Notes: generated from the sequence alone by a model not told the origin. DNA of 64,000 nt from an uncultured Bacteroides sp. (GCA_902168185.1 CABHOV010000061.1:62001-126000), one strand, 5' to 3'; positions 53,968-62,616 are shown, numbered from the stretch's first letter. Numbers and translations: made by a program.

Positions 53968-56900
53968 ATGTACAGATTTATAGCTCTTTTACTTTTGGTT
54001 TTCACCGTTCAATGTGTGTATGCACAGGATCAACTGTCGCAGAATAAAGTTGAAAAGCTTTATCACCGCGGAACAGAACTTGTTCAGCATGCTAACTACG
54101 GTGCCGCCCGCGAAGTCTTCTCAGATTTTCTGGCGCAAGCCTCACCCACGGATGCACGAAGAGGTGAAGCAGAATACTATGTGGCCTTCAGTGCTCTGAA
54201 CCTCGGCCATAAAGATGGCGAGAAACTTATCGATGATTTTATCGATAACAACCCATCGAGCCCGAAAGCTTCCACAGCCTATTATGATCTGGCAACATTC
54301 TTCTATGCTGAAGGCAACTATATCAAGGCATCCAACTATTACAAGAAAGTAAATTTCCCTTCCCTTACATCCGAGCAACAAAGCCAGGGACATTTCAAAT
54401 GGGGCTATAGCTACTTCAATCAAAAGAAACTTGATGAAGCGTTGGAGCAATTCAACTTTGTTAAAAAGCAGAGTACAGCCTATACGCCCGCTGCGAATTA
54501 TTATGCCGGTTTCATTGAGTACTCCAAAGGACTATATGATGAAGCCATCATTGATTTGAAAAAGGCTGAGCTCAATCCATCGTATGCTACCATTGTACCA
54601 AACCTCATCGCCAATATATACTATAAGCAAAGGAAGTATGACTTGCTGATCGAATATGCCAACAGTCTGAAAGGACGCACCGACATAACAAATGCAGGCG
54701 ACATCGCCATGCTGGTAGCTGAAGCAAATTATTATAAAGGAGATTTTAAAAAGGCTGTTGATTCTTACCAGAAATATTTTGATTCAAACGCCAAGGCCGA
54801 GAGCGGTCTTTTCTTTCGTGCAGGATACGCGAACTATGTAACCGGAAACACAGAACGCGGAATCGAATACCTCGACAAAGCGGCAGCATCGAAAGATACC
54901 GTGAGCTACTATGCTTCTTACTATTTAGGTATACTTCATCTGAAGAAAGGCAATAAGCCCCTTGCCTTAAATGCATTTGACTATGCACGCAAGAACCCAA
55001 AGGACATGAGCCTTGTGGAAGAGAGTTCATTCCAATTTGCAAAAGTATCCTATGATGTAGGCAAAGCTGATCAGGCGATCAATGAGTTTGAAAGGTTCCT
55101 CAAAGCATACCCAACCAGCAAACATGCCAATGAAATAAAAGAGTTGTTGGTTCAGGTATATGTAAACGGAAACAACTTTAACAAGGCTATAGAGTATATC
55201 GAAGCGTTGCCGTCACGTAATCAGTATATAAATCAGGCATACCAAAAAGCGGCATACCTGAAAGGTGCTGAGCTCTTTAATAAAGAAGAGTACGCAGAAG
55301 CGGTAGAGTATTTCTCCAAATCACTCGACCAGCCGGTTGATAAGAATTACGTTGCCCTTGCCAGCTTCTGGAGAGGAGAAGCCTATTCTATAGGTAGAAA
55401 ATTTAATGAGGCAATTGCCGATTATCAACGTGTTGTCAGTTTAGGGTCATCCATTGATCCGGAGATCTTGCTAAAGACCCGCTATGGTTTGGGATACGCG
55501 CATTACAATTTACTGGCATACGATAAAGCACTCTATAACTTTAAAGAGTTTGTAAACAAAGCCAACAAGAATACACCGAACTATGCGGATGGCCTTGTTC
55601 GCCTTGCGGACTGTTACTATGTAAGCAAACAATATGACGATGCCTTGGCTACCTATAATAAAGCGAAGGCAGCGGGTACAGCAGATGCAGACTATGTTTT
55701 GTTACAGGCTGGTATCATGAGTGGTGTACAACGTAAGTATGCTGAGTCGCGTACGCAGCTTACCGAGTTGATCCGGAATTATCCGAAGTCACAATATCGC
55801 GATGAGGCAATGTTTCAACGTGCTCAGTTTGAAATCGAGCAGAGTAATTATCAGGCAGCAGTAGATGCGTTGTCTCAGCTGATCCGCGAAAGTCCGAACT
55901 CACGGTTCCTTCCATTGGCATACGAGCGCAGAGGTGCAGCCAACTACAACCTGAAACAATACGATAAAACTATCAATGATTACCAGACGGTAATCAGATT
56001 GTTCCCGACTCATCCTATATCGAAGACTGTATTGATCCCGTTACAGGAAGCGTTGAATGTTGCCGGACGTTCCGGTGAGTTTGAAACAAACCTGTCGCAG
56101 TATAAAAATGCTAACCCGGATGATGAGAGTGTTGAAAAACTCGAATTCGAAACAGCAAAGAATTTATACTTCGATCAGCAGTATCAGAAATCCATTACAA
56201 GCTTTACGAGCTACCTCGCTTCGTATCCAAGATCAGCGGCTGCACAGGAAGCTAAATTCTATATAGCAGAGGCACATTATAAATTACAAGACTATAACAA
56301 GGCCCTTCCGTTTTATACCGAGCTGAATAACGATATGACATTCAGTATGGGCAGCAGGGTAGTGGCGCGTCTTGCAGAGATACACTTCAAACAAGGTAGC
56401 TACGACAAAGCCGTTGTAAATTACCATCGCCTGGAAAAACTGGCCACCAACAAAAAGGAACAATACAACGCGTGGGCTGGATTGATGGAGTCTTTCTACC
56501 TGCAGGCTCAATATGATTCTGTAGATGTATATGCGCGTACCATTATCGAGCGTGGCAATATAAATGCAGGGGCTCAGAATAAGGCGTCCCTATATCTTGG
56601 TAAGACAGCCTTGGCGCGTGGAGACTTCGAAGGTGCGAAAGATGAATTCTTGAATACATTGAACGCTGCCCGCGATGAATTCGGAGCGGAGGCTAAATAT
56701 TTACTCGCAGAGATACTCTATAATCAGAAAGAGCACAAACAATGTTATGAAACGTTAATGGGATTGATCAACGACTTCTCCACCTATGAAGTGTGGGTAG
56801 GAAAAGCGTTCCTCTTGCTGGCGGATAATTTCGCAGCACAGAACGATGTGTTCCAGGCACGCGCCACATTGCAGTCACTGGATAAGTTTCCGCTGCAGTC

Positions 56901-56994
56901 AATCAAGGATCAGGCGAAAGCCAAGCTCAAACAACTCGAGCAATCCGAGTTAGACAAGCAAAAGAAAATAGAGGCTGATACTTTAGACAACTGA
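53968..56994 (+). CDS. Large periplasmic TPR-repeat protein
   Basis: The 1008-residue protein has a signal peptide (LLLLVFTVQCVYAQ) and is made of tetratricopeptide repeats over its whole length, probably more than 20. Examples are AYYDLATFFYAEGNYIKASN, AVEYFSKSLDQPVDKNYVA, YRDEAMFQRAQFEIEQSNYQ and AEAHYKLQDYNKALPFY. It ends with a short lysine/glutamate-rich tail (LEQSELDKQKKIEADTL). TPR arrays of this kind act as binding scaffolds in the periplasm; the YbgF/BamD style repeats (YPKSQYRDEAMFQ, YPRSAAAQEAKFYIAEAHYK) suggest an envelope assembly role (inference). The barrel gene starts 5 bp later, so the two are an operon. A TTTATTTG box with one mismatch lies upstream. Confidence 0.82.
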   Translation: MYRFIALLLLVFTVQCVYAQDQLSQNKVEKLYHRGTELVQHANYGAAREVFSDFLAQASPTDARRGEAEYYVAFSALNLGHKDGEKLIDDFIDNNPSSPKASTAYYDLATFFYAEGNYIKASNYYKKVNFPSLTSEQQSQGHFKWGYSYFNQKKLDEALEQFNFVKKQSTAYTPAANYYAGFIEYSKGLYDEAIIDLKKAELNPSYATIVPNLIANIYYKQRKYDLLIEYANSLKGRTDITNAGDIAMLVAEANYYKGDFKKAVDSYQKYFDSNAKAESGLFFRAGYANYVTGNTERGIEYLDKAAASKDTVSYYASYYLGILHLKKGNKPLALNAFDYARKNPKDMSLVEESSFQFAKVSYDVGKADQAINEFERFLKAYPTSKHANEIKELLVQVYVNGNNFNKAIEYIEALPSRNQYINQAYQKAAYLKGAELFNKEEYAEAVEYFSKSLDQPVDKNYVALASFWRGEAYSIGRKFNEAIADYQRVVSLGSSIDPEILLKTRYGLGYAHYNLLAYDKALYNFKEFVNKANKNTPNYADGLVRLADCYYVSKQYDDALATYNKAKAAGTADADYVLLQAGIMSGVQRKYAESRTQLTELIRNYPKSQYRDEAMFQRAQFEIEQSNYQAAVDALSQLIRESPNSRFLPLAYERRGAANYNLKQYDKTINDYQTVIRLFPTHPISKTVLIPLQEALNVAGRSGEFETNLSQYKNANPDDESVEKLEFETAKNLYFDQQYQKSITSFTSYLASYPRSAAAQEAKFYIAEAHYKLQDYNKALPFYTELNNDMTFSMGSRVVARLAEIHFKQGSYDKAVVNYHRLEKLATNKKEQYNAWAGLMESFYLQAQYDSVDVYARTIIERGNINAGAQNKASLYLGKTALARGDFEGAKDEFLNTLNAARDEFGAEAKYLLAEILYNQKEHKQCYETLMGLINDFSTYEVWVGKAFLLLADNFAAQNDVFQARATLQSLDKFPLQSIKDQAKAKLKQLEQSELDKQKKIEADTLDN

Positions 56995-56999
56995 TTCGT

Positions 57000-58712
57000 A
57001 TGACATTTTTTGCGATGAAAAAAATAACAACCCCTAAAAATATACCCGTGATTATTCGCTTCTCAGGTTTATTGATTTTGTTGACTTCTTTTTCTCTGAC
57101 AACGTACGCACAAAAGCCGGACGATTGGGAAGGTGATGGAGAAATTGAAGCAATGGAAATCGAGATCGTAAAAGAAAGACAGATTACATTGCCAAAAGCA
57201 AACCGTAATTTCGATAAGGTTCCTCCAAAGCCATCCGAGGCATCGATCAAAGCTCCGGTAACATACGACTTCCAGTCGTTCAGTTTTCAGGCACCGCAGA
57301 TCAATCCGCAGGTTCGTCCTCTCAAATTAAAACCTGAAAGCTCACCTGATATATATGGCGGATTTCTTCGTCTCGGATATGGTAACTATGCATCTCCTTT
57401 AATAGAAGGGTATATCAATAATAAAAAGGATAAAAATAAACTGATTGGTGCACGCATCTATCACCACAGCTCTGGCAAAGGTCCCGTGGATGGCAAGAAT
57501 TCAGGTAGCGGTACAACCAGTCTCTCGCTATACGGACGATCACTCAGCGATGCTATAGCGTTGTCGGGTAACTTTGGAATAGAAAATCGCACGACACATT
57601 TTTATGGCTATCCCCAAGGTGAGCCGATCGGTAAAGATTCACTGAAGCAATCTTTCAACCTGATTAAACTCGGAGGTGAATTGTCCAATGCTAAAAACTC
57701 AGACCTGTCCTATAAACTTGGCGCTAACTTCAGTTACCTGGCCGATAAGTATGACGCACGTGAATCGGAAGTAAACCTGGTATTTAAATCATCATACGAA
57801 GTGGACGATGATTCCAAGATCGATCTGAAAGCAGACTATACCGTCATCAGCCGCAAGGATAATAAAATCGATGCGAAGCCACGCAGTCTTTTTACGGTAG
57901 CCCCTTCCTATGAATTTTTGCCTATCGAGGATTTAAAATTAAGTATAGGCTTGATCGCGGCTGTTGAAAATGACACGATCGACTCCAAGAGTGTACATGT
58001 ATACCCTAACTTCAAAGCTACATATCCGCTTAGCCCCTCCGTTGATGCGGTCGGGTATATGACCGGTGGCATGGAGAAAGTATCGTTGCAAACACTCTCC
58101 AATGAAAACCTCTGGCTCGCACCCAATGTTGCTATCTTCCATACAAATAAAGTATTGGACTTTGGTGTAGGCTTGAATGCACGCCTCGGTAATAAGGTAG
58201 CAGCACATGCTGGCTTGGGTACATCGTTGTTAAAGAACTGGTATTCGTTTGTGAACAAGGAAAGCGATCCTTCGAAATTCAATACGGTATACGATCGCGG
58301 AACGACCAAGCGCACCAACCTATATGTAGCCTTGAGCTATGTACAATCCGAGATGGCGAAGTTTATGCTTCGCGGAGATTTTTACGGCTATAATGCCGGT
58401 GATCTTTCGGAAGTATGGCATCGCCCTACTACAAAGCTTACGGCTAACGCATCGATCAACGTATATCAAAAACTGATCTTCACTGCAGATATAGTAGCGC
58501 AGGGAGGAATGAAAGCTTTAGATCCCGAGACTGACAATGTTGTTAAACTTGACGGAGCATTTGATCTGAACTTCAAAGCAGAGTATCTGTTCTCACCAAG
58601 CTTCTCCTTCTTTGTACAACTTAACAACATTACCTCGAATAAATATCCGCTTTACCTCAACTACCCGGTGCGTGGCTTCCAGGGATTGGCCGGTATCACG
58701 TGGAGCTTTTAG
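57000..58712 (+). CDS. Outer-membrane beta-barrel protein (TonB-receptor-like barrel)
   Basis: The 570-residue protein has a signal peptide (LLTSFSLTTYAQ), an extended region rich in Glu and Pro (about 42-100: EGDGEIEAMEIEIVKERQ), and then continuous amphipathic strands from about residue 120 to the final FQGLAGITWSF, a typical outer-membrane last strand with C-terminal Phe. Phrases such as LNNITSNKYPLYLNYPVRG match the end of TonB-dependent receptors, but no plug domain or TonB box is present. A shorter start at an ATG 15 bp later (57015) is possible. It follows the TPR gene by 5 bp, so the products likely form a complex between periplasm and outer membrane. A terminator follows. Confidence 0.75.
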   Translation: MTFFAMKKITTPKNIPVIIRFSGLLILLTSFSLTTYAQKPDDWEGDGEIEAMEIEIVKERQITLPKANRNFDKVPPKPSEASIKAPVTYDFQSFSFQAPQINPQVRPLKLKPESSPDIYGGFLRLGYGNYASPLIEGYINNKKDKNKLIGARIYHHSSGKGPVDGKNSGSGTTSLSLYGRSLSDAIALSGNFGIENRTTHFYGYPQGEPIGKDSLKQSFNLIKLGGELSNAKNSDLSYKLGANFSYLADKYDARESEVNLVFKSSYEVDDDSKIDLKADYTVISRKDNKIDAKPRSLFTVAPSYEFLPIEDLKLSIGLIAAVENDTIDSKSVHVYPNFKATYPLSPSVDAVGYMTGGMEKVSLQTLSNENLWLAPNVAIFHTNKVLDFGVGLNARLGNKVAAHAGLGTSLLKNWYSFVNKESDPSKFNTVYDRGTTKRTNLYVALSYVQSEMAKFMLRGDFYGYNAGDLSEVWHRPTTKLTANASINVYQKLIFTADIVAQGGMKALDPETDNVVKLDGAFDLNFKAEYLFSPSFSFFVQLNNITSNKYPLYLNYPVRGFQGLAGITWSF

Positions 58713-58790
58713 CGGTGAACGATCACTGACGTAAGCTATACTCCGGGAGAGAAGGCAAGGTATAGCAGCATCCAAAACATGATCATCCGG

Positions 58791-58836
58791 GAGGGAGATA
58801 ACCGATACTGAACAGCGGTTAATCTCCCTCTTTTTG
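58791..58836 (+). terminator. Intrinsic terminator after the TPR-barrel operon
   Basis: GAGGGAGATAACCG pairs with CGGTTAATCTCCCTC (one bulged base) around an 11-base loop, followed by TTTTTG. The U-tract overlaps the -33 TTG of the next promoter. Confidence 0.85.
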
Positions 58837-58863
58837 TATAGGTCAAATTTTAGCTTATTTTTG
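58834..58863 (+). promoter_or_regulatory. Complete Bacteroidota promoter (TTG-N19-TATTTTTG)
   Basis: TTG at 58834-58836 and TATTTTTG at 58856-58863 are separated by exactly 19 bp, the expected spacing. It is the best-formed promoter in the window and drives the SPOR/TonB genes from 58905. Confidence 0.7.
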
Positions 58864-58904
58864 TATAATCACCTTTTTCTTAAAACCCTATTAACCAGAG
58901 CTCC

Positions 58905-59672
58905 ATGGCCAGAAGAAAAAAGCAAGACGAAGAAGCACAGGAAAATATCAATAATGAATCTGATGATAGCTTTGGTCTTCCCGAAGTAGAATACGAACCT
59001 TTGAATCGTGAAGAGCCTGAGGTTGTTATTGAGCGTGAGACAATCTATACTCAACCCGAACCTGAACCCGAGCCGATAAAAGAAGAGTATATCCGCGAAG
59101 AAGAAATACCCGAAGAACCCGAACCAGAGTATACTCCGATCGCGCCTTCCTATACCGAAGAGGATGACGAGCCATCAGTGTGGCCGAAGGTATTGCTGGC
59201 AATTGTACTTCTGGCGTTAGTAGGTGGAGGAGCATGGTATTACTTCGTATACCGTCCGAAGCAAGAGCAAAAAGCAGAACTTGCCAAGAAAGAACTGGAA
59301 GAACGCGAAGCACTCGAAGCTCGTAAAGAAGCTGATCGTCTCGCGGCCTTGAAACGTGAGGAAGATGAAAAGAGACGCGCTGATTCATTGGCGACTCTGA
59401 AGCCTGCCGCAGGAACAATTGAGACACTAAGCGAACGCACGGGACGTTATTACGTTGTAATAGCGAGTGCTATAGATGATGACTTGATTAAAGATCACGC
59501 CAACAAACTTAGCAAAGGCGGAGTAACAGCATGGATTATACCACCATTCGGTAAAACTAAATTCAGCCGTCTGGCGATTGATTATAAGGAGAGCTACGCA
59601 GAAGCACAAACTGCTGCTGATGGCTTGAAGGGCGGAGATTATGGGAACGATATTTGGGTAGTGAAATACTAA
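58905..59672 (+). CDS. SPOR-domain membrane protein
   Basis: The 255-residue protein has a very acidic N-terminal half (residues 1-85, E/P-rich), one membrane segment WPKVLLAIVLLALVGGGAWY near 88-110, a charged coiled-coil segment (QEQKAELAKKELEEREALEA, about 116-165) and a C-terminal SPOR domain (about 178-253: GRYYVVIASAIDDDLIKDHA, then WIIPPFGKTKFSRLAI). SPOR domains bind glycan strands without stem peptides at the division site. The layout (N-in, single TM, periplasmic SPOR) is typical of cell-division-associated proteins, though the acidic cytoplasmic part is family-variable. The TonB gene follows 18 bp later. Confidence 0.85.
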   Translation: MARRKKQDEEAQENINNESDDSFGLPEVEYEPLNREEPEVVIERETIYTQPEPEPEPIKEEYIREEEIPEEPEPEYTPIAPSYTEEDDEPSVWPKVLLAIVLLALVGGGAWYYFVYRPKQEQKAELAKKELEEREALEARKEADRLAALKREEDEKRRADSLATLKPAAGTIETLSERTGRYYVVIASAIDDDLIKDHANKLSKGGVTAWIIPPFGKTKFSRLAIDYKESYAEAQTAADGLKGGDYGNDIWVVKY

Positions 59673-59690
59673 TCCCAAAAGGTATAGTAT

Positions 59691-60626
59691 ATGACAGAAA
59701 AGCAGGAAAGTAAGAACAAGCAAATAGCCTTCGCCACAACCGTAGGAATATACGCTGCTGCTTTCCTGCTTATGTTTTTTATTGTGGCCTGGCGTCCGAT
59801 GAATCCACCACCCGGAGAATTTGGTGTTGAACTGAATTTTGGAATGGATGATGAAGGAAGCGGTGACGTTCAGCCTGATAAACCCGTTGGCTCCGGTGGT
59901 ACACAAGAGGAAGAACCTCAGAAGAGTGAACCTCAGGAGACGTCTCCTCCACCACCCCAGGAAACAACACCTCCGGTAGAGGAGAAAATGCTCACCACAG
60001 ATGAGGAGGATGCTCCCGTAATCGAAAAAAAGAAAGAAGACAAGAAGGTTGAGATTAAAGAAAAAAAGGAAGAAGTAAAGCCTGTTGAAACAAAGCCGGT
60101 GGAGACAACTCCGAAAGTAGTTGAGAAACCGAAAGAGGTTCCCAAGGAAGTTCAACCTAAAAAAGAAGATCCGAAAGCAGTATATAATCCGAATGCACAA
60201 AAGGGCGAGTCCTCAAACAAAACCGCAGAGGGCAAAGCCGGAGAAGCAGGCAATCACGGAGATGACAAAGGTAAGGTTGGAGATAAGGGAAGTCCTGAAG
60301 GCTCACTCGATGCGAAAGCTTTGTACGGTAAACAAGGTGGAGGCGGAGGAAACGGCACGGGCTCCAGTCTTGCATTGGCAGGATGGGAGTGGGATGAAGT
60401 ACCTCGTCCACAAGTTCCAAATAATGAATCCGGAAAAATTGTATTTGAGATCGTTGTGAACTCCGATGGTGAACTTGAAAAGATTACAGTTGTAGAAAAC
60501 ACTCTCAGCGCGGAAGCAGCACAAGCGTGCAGGCGTACCGTTGAAAAATTAACGTTCACCCGAACAGGTTCGAACGTACCAACACTCTCCAAAGGTAAAA
60601 TTACCTTTATGGTGCGCTCCAAATAA
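59691..60626 (+). CDS. tonB: TonB-family energy transducer
   Basis: The 311-residue protein has one membrane anchor (ATTVGIYAAAFLLMFFIVAW, about 18-37), a long Pro/Glu/Lys-rich periplasmic spacer (about 55-190), a glycine-rich stretch (QGGGGGNGTG) and a C-terminal TonB domain (EIVVNSDGELEKITVVENTL, then ACRRTVEKLTFTRTG). TonB transmits proton-motive force from ExbB/ExbD to outer-membrane receptors; neither exb gene is adjacent, so it must use distant ones. It lies 18 bp after the SPOR gene and 5 bp before a small gene. A TolA-like protein is the alternative, since this C-terminal domain is shared. The antisense strand of the spacer is open for 257 codons, a result of its composition. Confidence 0.82.
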   Translation: MTEKQESKNKQIAFATTVGIYAAAFLLMFFIVAWRPMNPPPGEFGVELNFGMDDEGSGDVQPDKPVGSGGTQEEEPQKSEPQETSPPPPQETTPPVEEKMLTTDEEDAPVIEKKKEDKKVEIKEKKEEVKPVETKPVETTPKVVEKPKEVPKEVQPKKEDPKAVYNPNAQKGESSNKTAEGKAGEAGNHGDDKGKVGDKGSPEGSLDAKALYGKQGGGGGNGTGSSLALAGWEWDEVPRPQVPNNESGKIVFEIVVNSDGELEKITVVENTLSAEAAQACRRTVEKLTFTRTGSNVPTLSKGKITFMVRSK

Positions 60627-60631
60627 TTACT

Positions 60632-60835
60632 ATGAACCAGTATGTTACATTCATACAGGATGTACTCATTACAATCCATGCAAACATACGCGAGTTGAAA
60701 GAACGGAGAAGCTTTGCTGACCCGGAAGAACTCACACATATAGAAGCCAAACTGTTAGCCTATACTGAAATGCTTTCTATCCTTCGCTCGAGCGCTGATG
60801 ATGCCGGATTAGATCGCGAAGAGCTTGGGCTATAG
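60632..60835 (+). CDS. Small protein of unknown function
   Basis: A 67-residue frame starts 5 bp after the TonB stop, so it is very probably translated from the same mRNA. It is predicted helical and acidic (IHANIRELKERRSFADPEEL, then HIEAKLLAYTEMLSILR), without signal peptide or membrane segment. I do not recognise a family. Its closeness to tonB and consistent coding character support it as a real gene. Confidence 0.6.
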   Translation: MNQYVTFIQDVLITIHANIRELKERRSFADPEELTHIEAKLLAYTEMLSILRSSADDAGLDREELGL

Positions 60836-60876
60836 CTTCGATAAAACCCATCTGTATATATAGTTATAATATAGCA

Positions 60877-61107
60877 TTATCGCGCCTGCCGCACAATGTG
60901 CATCTCTCCAATAGTATAATTACCCATCGGTATAAGATCAACCTTTGTAATTTTCCCTTTATACTTTGCCCCGGTAGAGAGCATCACGATCAATTCCTGG
61001 CCAGCCTCAATATTTTCTTTTTCACGCATAACCACACGGCATGACACGGACACGTTGTTGAGAAACTCAAGGTCCATCGTTCGGTTCTCAAGCTTGTAAT
61101 AATTCAT
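60877..61107 (-). CDS. Small beta-rich hypothetical protein
   Basis: From the ATG at 61107 (a TTG 9 bp upstream is the only longer option) the protein is 76 residues: MNYYKLENRTMDLEFLNNVS, with alternating polar and hydrophobic residues through GQELIVMLSTGAKYKGKITK and ending GEMHIVRQAR. The pattern suggests an OB-fold or small beta-barrel. No family is recognised. It is convergent with the small gene at 60632 and divergent from 61303. Confidence 0.55.
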   Translation of the reverse strand: MNYYKLENRTMDLEFLNNVSVSCRVVMREKENIEAGQELIVMLSTGAKYKGKITKVDLIPMGNYTIGEMHIVRQAR

Positions 61108-61302
61108 ACACGACAATATTAGTAAATGCTTTCATAGTATACCGCAACCGTTGACTGCGTATCGGAGTTAGCAGGTTTTATCGATTATTTTTCCTTTTTA
61201 GTCGAAAAGATAACCACCGGCATCGTTTTTTTGACTGAAACGCAGACAAGAAGGTGAAAATGTACGTTGTAACGTCATAACTTTACTACCTGTCAGAATA
61301 GT

Positions 61303-61650
61303 ATGAGAAGTGAGATGATTGAGACCCTTCGCCCCGATGGCAAAAAGGGCGTGGCAATGACGGAGGCACATTATAAAATGTTATCGACATATATATTGTC
61401 GGCTCTTGATACCGAGGAGCCCTTTACATTGAACCGGTTGCTGGAGAAAGTTCTTGAAGATTTTACAGACTCCATCGATAGCGATTTGAGTTGGTATGTG
61501 CTCCAGGTGAAACTGGATCTTGAAGCACGTGGCTATATCCGCACCATTACACCGGCCTATAAGAAGCGTCTGTTTTTGTTAAAGCTAACCCGTCAGGGGC
61601 AAAAACAATTGCAGCAACAAAAGCTGCTCGCAGATTGGTCATCCGAGTAA
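61303..61650 (+). CDS. Hypothetical protein, possibly winged-helix
   Basis: The 115-residue protein is predicted mostly helical, with a C-terminal part LKLTRQGQKQLQQQKLL that resembles the last helix and wing of PadR/MarR-type winged-helix proteins (LTRQGQK as in TxxG). The N-terminal half (MTEAHYKMLSTYILSALDTE, then PFTLNRLLEKVLEDF) also fits a helix-turn-helix fold. No DNA-binding family is certain. It precedes nrtR by 61 bp and could be co-transcribed. Confidence 0.55.
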   Translation: MRSEMIETLRPDGKKGVAMTEAHYKMLSTYILSALDTEEPFTLNRLLEKVLEDFTDSIDSDLSWYVLQVKLDLEARGYIRTITPAYKKRLFLLKLTRQGQKQLQQQKLLADWSSE

Positions 61651-61711
61651 TTATACTCGATACAATTATAAGTCTTGTTTGAATTCATAAAATTGCTTCA
61701 CTTTAGGCTAC

Positions 61712-62395
61712 ATGAAGCAATCCATCAAAGTATCTGTTGATGCTGTCGTTTTTGGATATGATCCTAATGAAGGTATATCTATCCTGCTGATCAAACGAAA
61801 GTTTGAACCCTTTCAAAAATTTTGGGCACTGCCGGGAGGCTTGGTAAAAGATGACGAGTCTTTGGAAGAGGCTGTAAGGAGGGAGTTACAAGAGGAGGCA
61901 GGTATCGATGTGAATTACCTCGAACAACTATACTCTTTTGGCAAGCCTGAACGTGATCCTCGTAATCGCGTTATCTCAATAGCTTATTTCGGTTTGGTTC
62001 GGCCTGCAGATTATCAATTGTCAGCGCAGACCGATGCTGAAGATGTAGCGTGGTTCAGCATCAAGAAGCTTCCCCGGCTTGCATTCGATCACAAAGTTAT
62101 TCTCGATACCGCGATAAAAAGGCTTCGCGGAAAAATCGCCTATGAACCTATAGGCTTTGAACTGCTCGATAAAAAATTTCCGTTCTCCGACCTCGAAAAA
62201 TTATACCAGATCCTGCTCGACCAGGAAATTGATCGTAGAAATTTCAAGAAGAAAATCATAAGCTATGGTTTTCTGGAAGAGCTTGACGAGGTTATACAAA
62301 AGAAGTCGGGCAGACCTGCACGGTTATTTCAATTCAACAAGAAGAAGTACTTCGAACTGAAAGAGAAAGGGTATAACTTCGATATTTTCTTCTGA
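61712..62395 (+). CDS. nrtR: NrtR-type Nudix transcriptional regulator of NAD metabolism
   Basis: The 227-residue protein has an N-terminal Nudix domain (VDAVVFGYDPNEGISILLIK, WALPGGLVKDDESLEEAVRR and ELQEEAGID) and a C-terminal winged-helix domain (about 150-227: LEKLYQILLDQEIDRRNFKK, then SGRPARLFQFNKKKYFEL). This is the NrtR architecture: a repressor of NAD genes that releases DNA when ADP-ribose binds the Nudix pocket. The Nudix box GX5EX7REUXEEXGU is intact here, unlike some NrtR proteins, so hydrolysis is possible. The next genes, nadM-nudix and nadV, are the expected NrtR targets, with a palindromic operator on their promoter at 62467. Confidence 0.9.
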   Translation: MKQSIKVSVDAVVFGYDPNEGISILLIKRKFEPFQKFWALPGGLVKDDESLEEAVRRELQEEAGIDVNYLEQLYSFGKPERDPRNRVISIAYFGLVRPADYQLSAQTDAEDVAWFSIKKLPRLAFDHKVILDTAIKRLRGKIAYEPIGFELLDKKFPFSDLEKLYQILLDQEIDRRNFKKKIISYGFLEELDEVIQKKSGRPARLFQFNKKKYFELKEKGYNFDIFF

Positions 62396-62463
62396 TACTC
62401 AAGCGATTACTTATTTATTGTAAATAATACGCAAATTAACTGTGTGCCTTGAAACTTCGGATT

Positions 62464-62489
62464 TATATTTGCGTATATAATACACAAAT
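62464..62489 (+). promoter_or_regulatory. NAD operon promoter with overlapping NrtR operator
   Basis: The -7 box TATATTTG (62464-62471) overlaps the palindrome ATTTGCGTAT-ATA-ATACACAAAT (62467-62489), whose 10-bp arms match except at one position. Repressor on this site would cover the promoter. A second half-site, ATACGCAAAT, lies at 62427-62436 in opposite orientation to the left arm. The assignment to NrtR rests on gene order and the palindrome, not on a known consensus. Confidence 0.65.
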
Positions 62490-62616
62490 GAAAGGATTGA
62501 AAATGAAAAATTAGAGCAATATCAAAGGGAATAGAATAGTTGCCGAATTATGTGCGACATGTAGTCTGAATCAACAAAGGTTTTAATAGAATAGAATTAT
62601 CATAACAATATATAGT

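Noticed and set aside
59427-60200. Long minus-strand open frame of 257 codons opposite the SPOR and TonB genes
   Set aside because: It is an antisense shadow of the Glu/Lys/Pro-rich spacer of TonB; its product is a Phe/Leu/Arg-rich low-complexity sequence with no domain.
62488-62514. Tiny frame MKGLKMKN before nadM as a leader peptide
   Set aside because: Eight codons without a clear ribosome site, overlapping the operator; no sign of attenuation hairpins after it.
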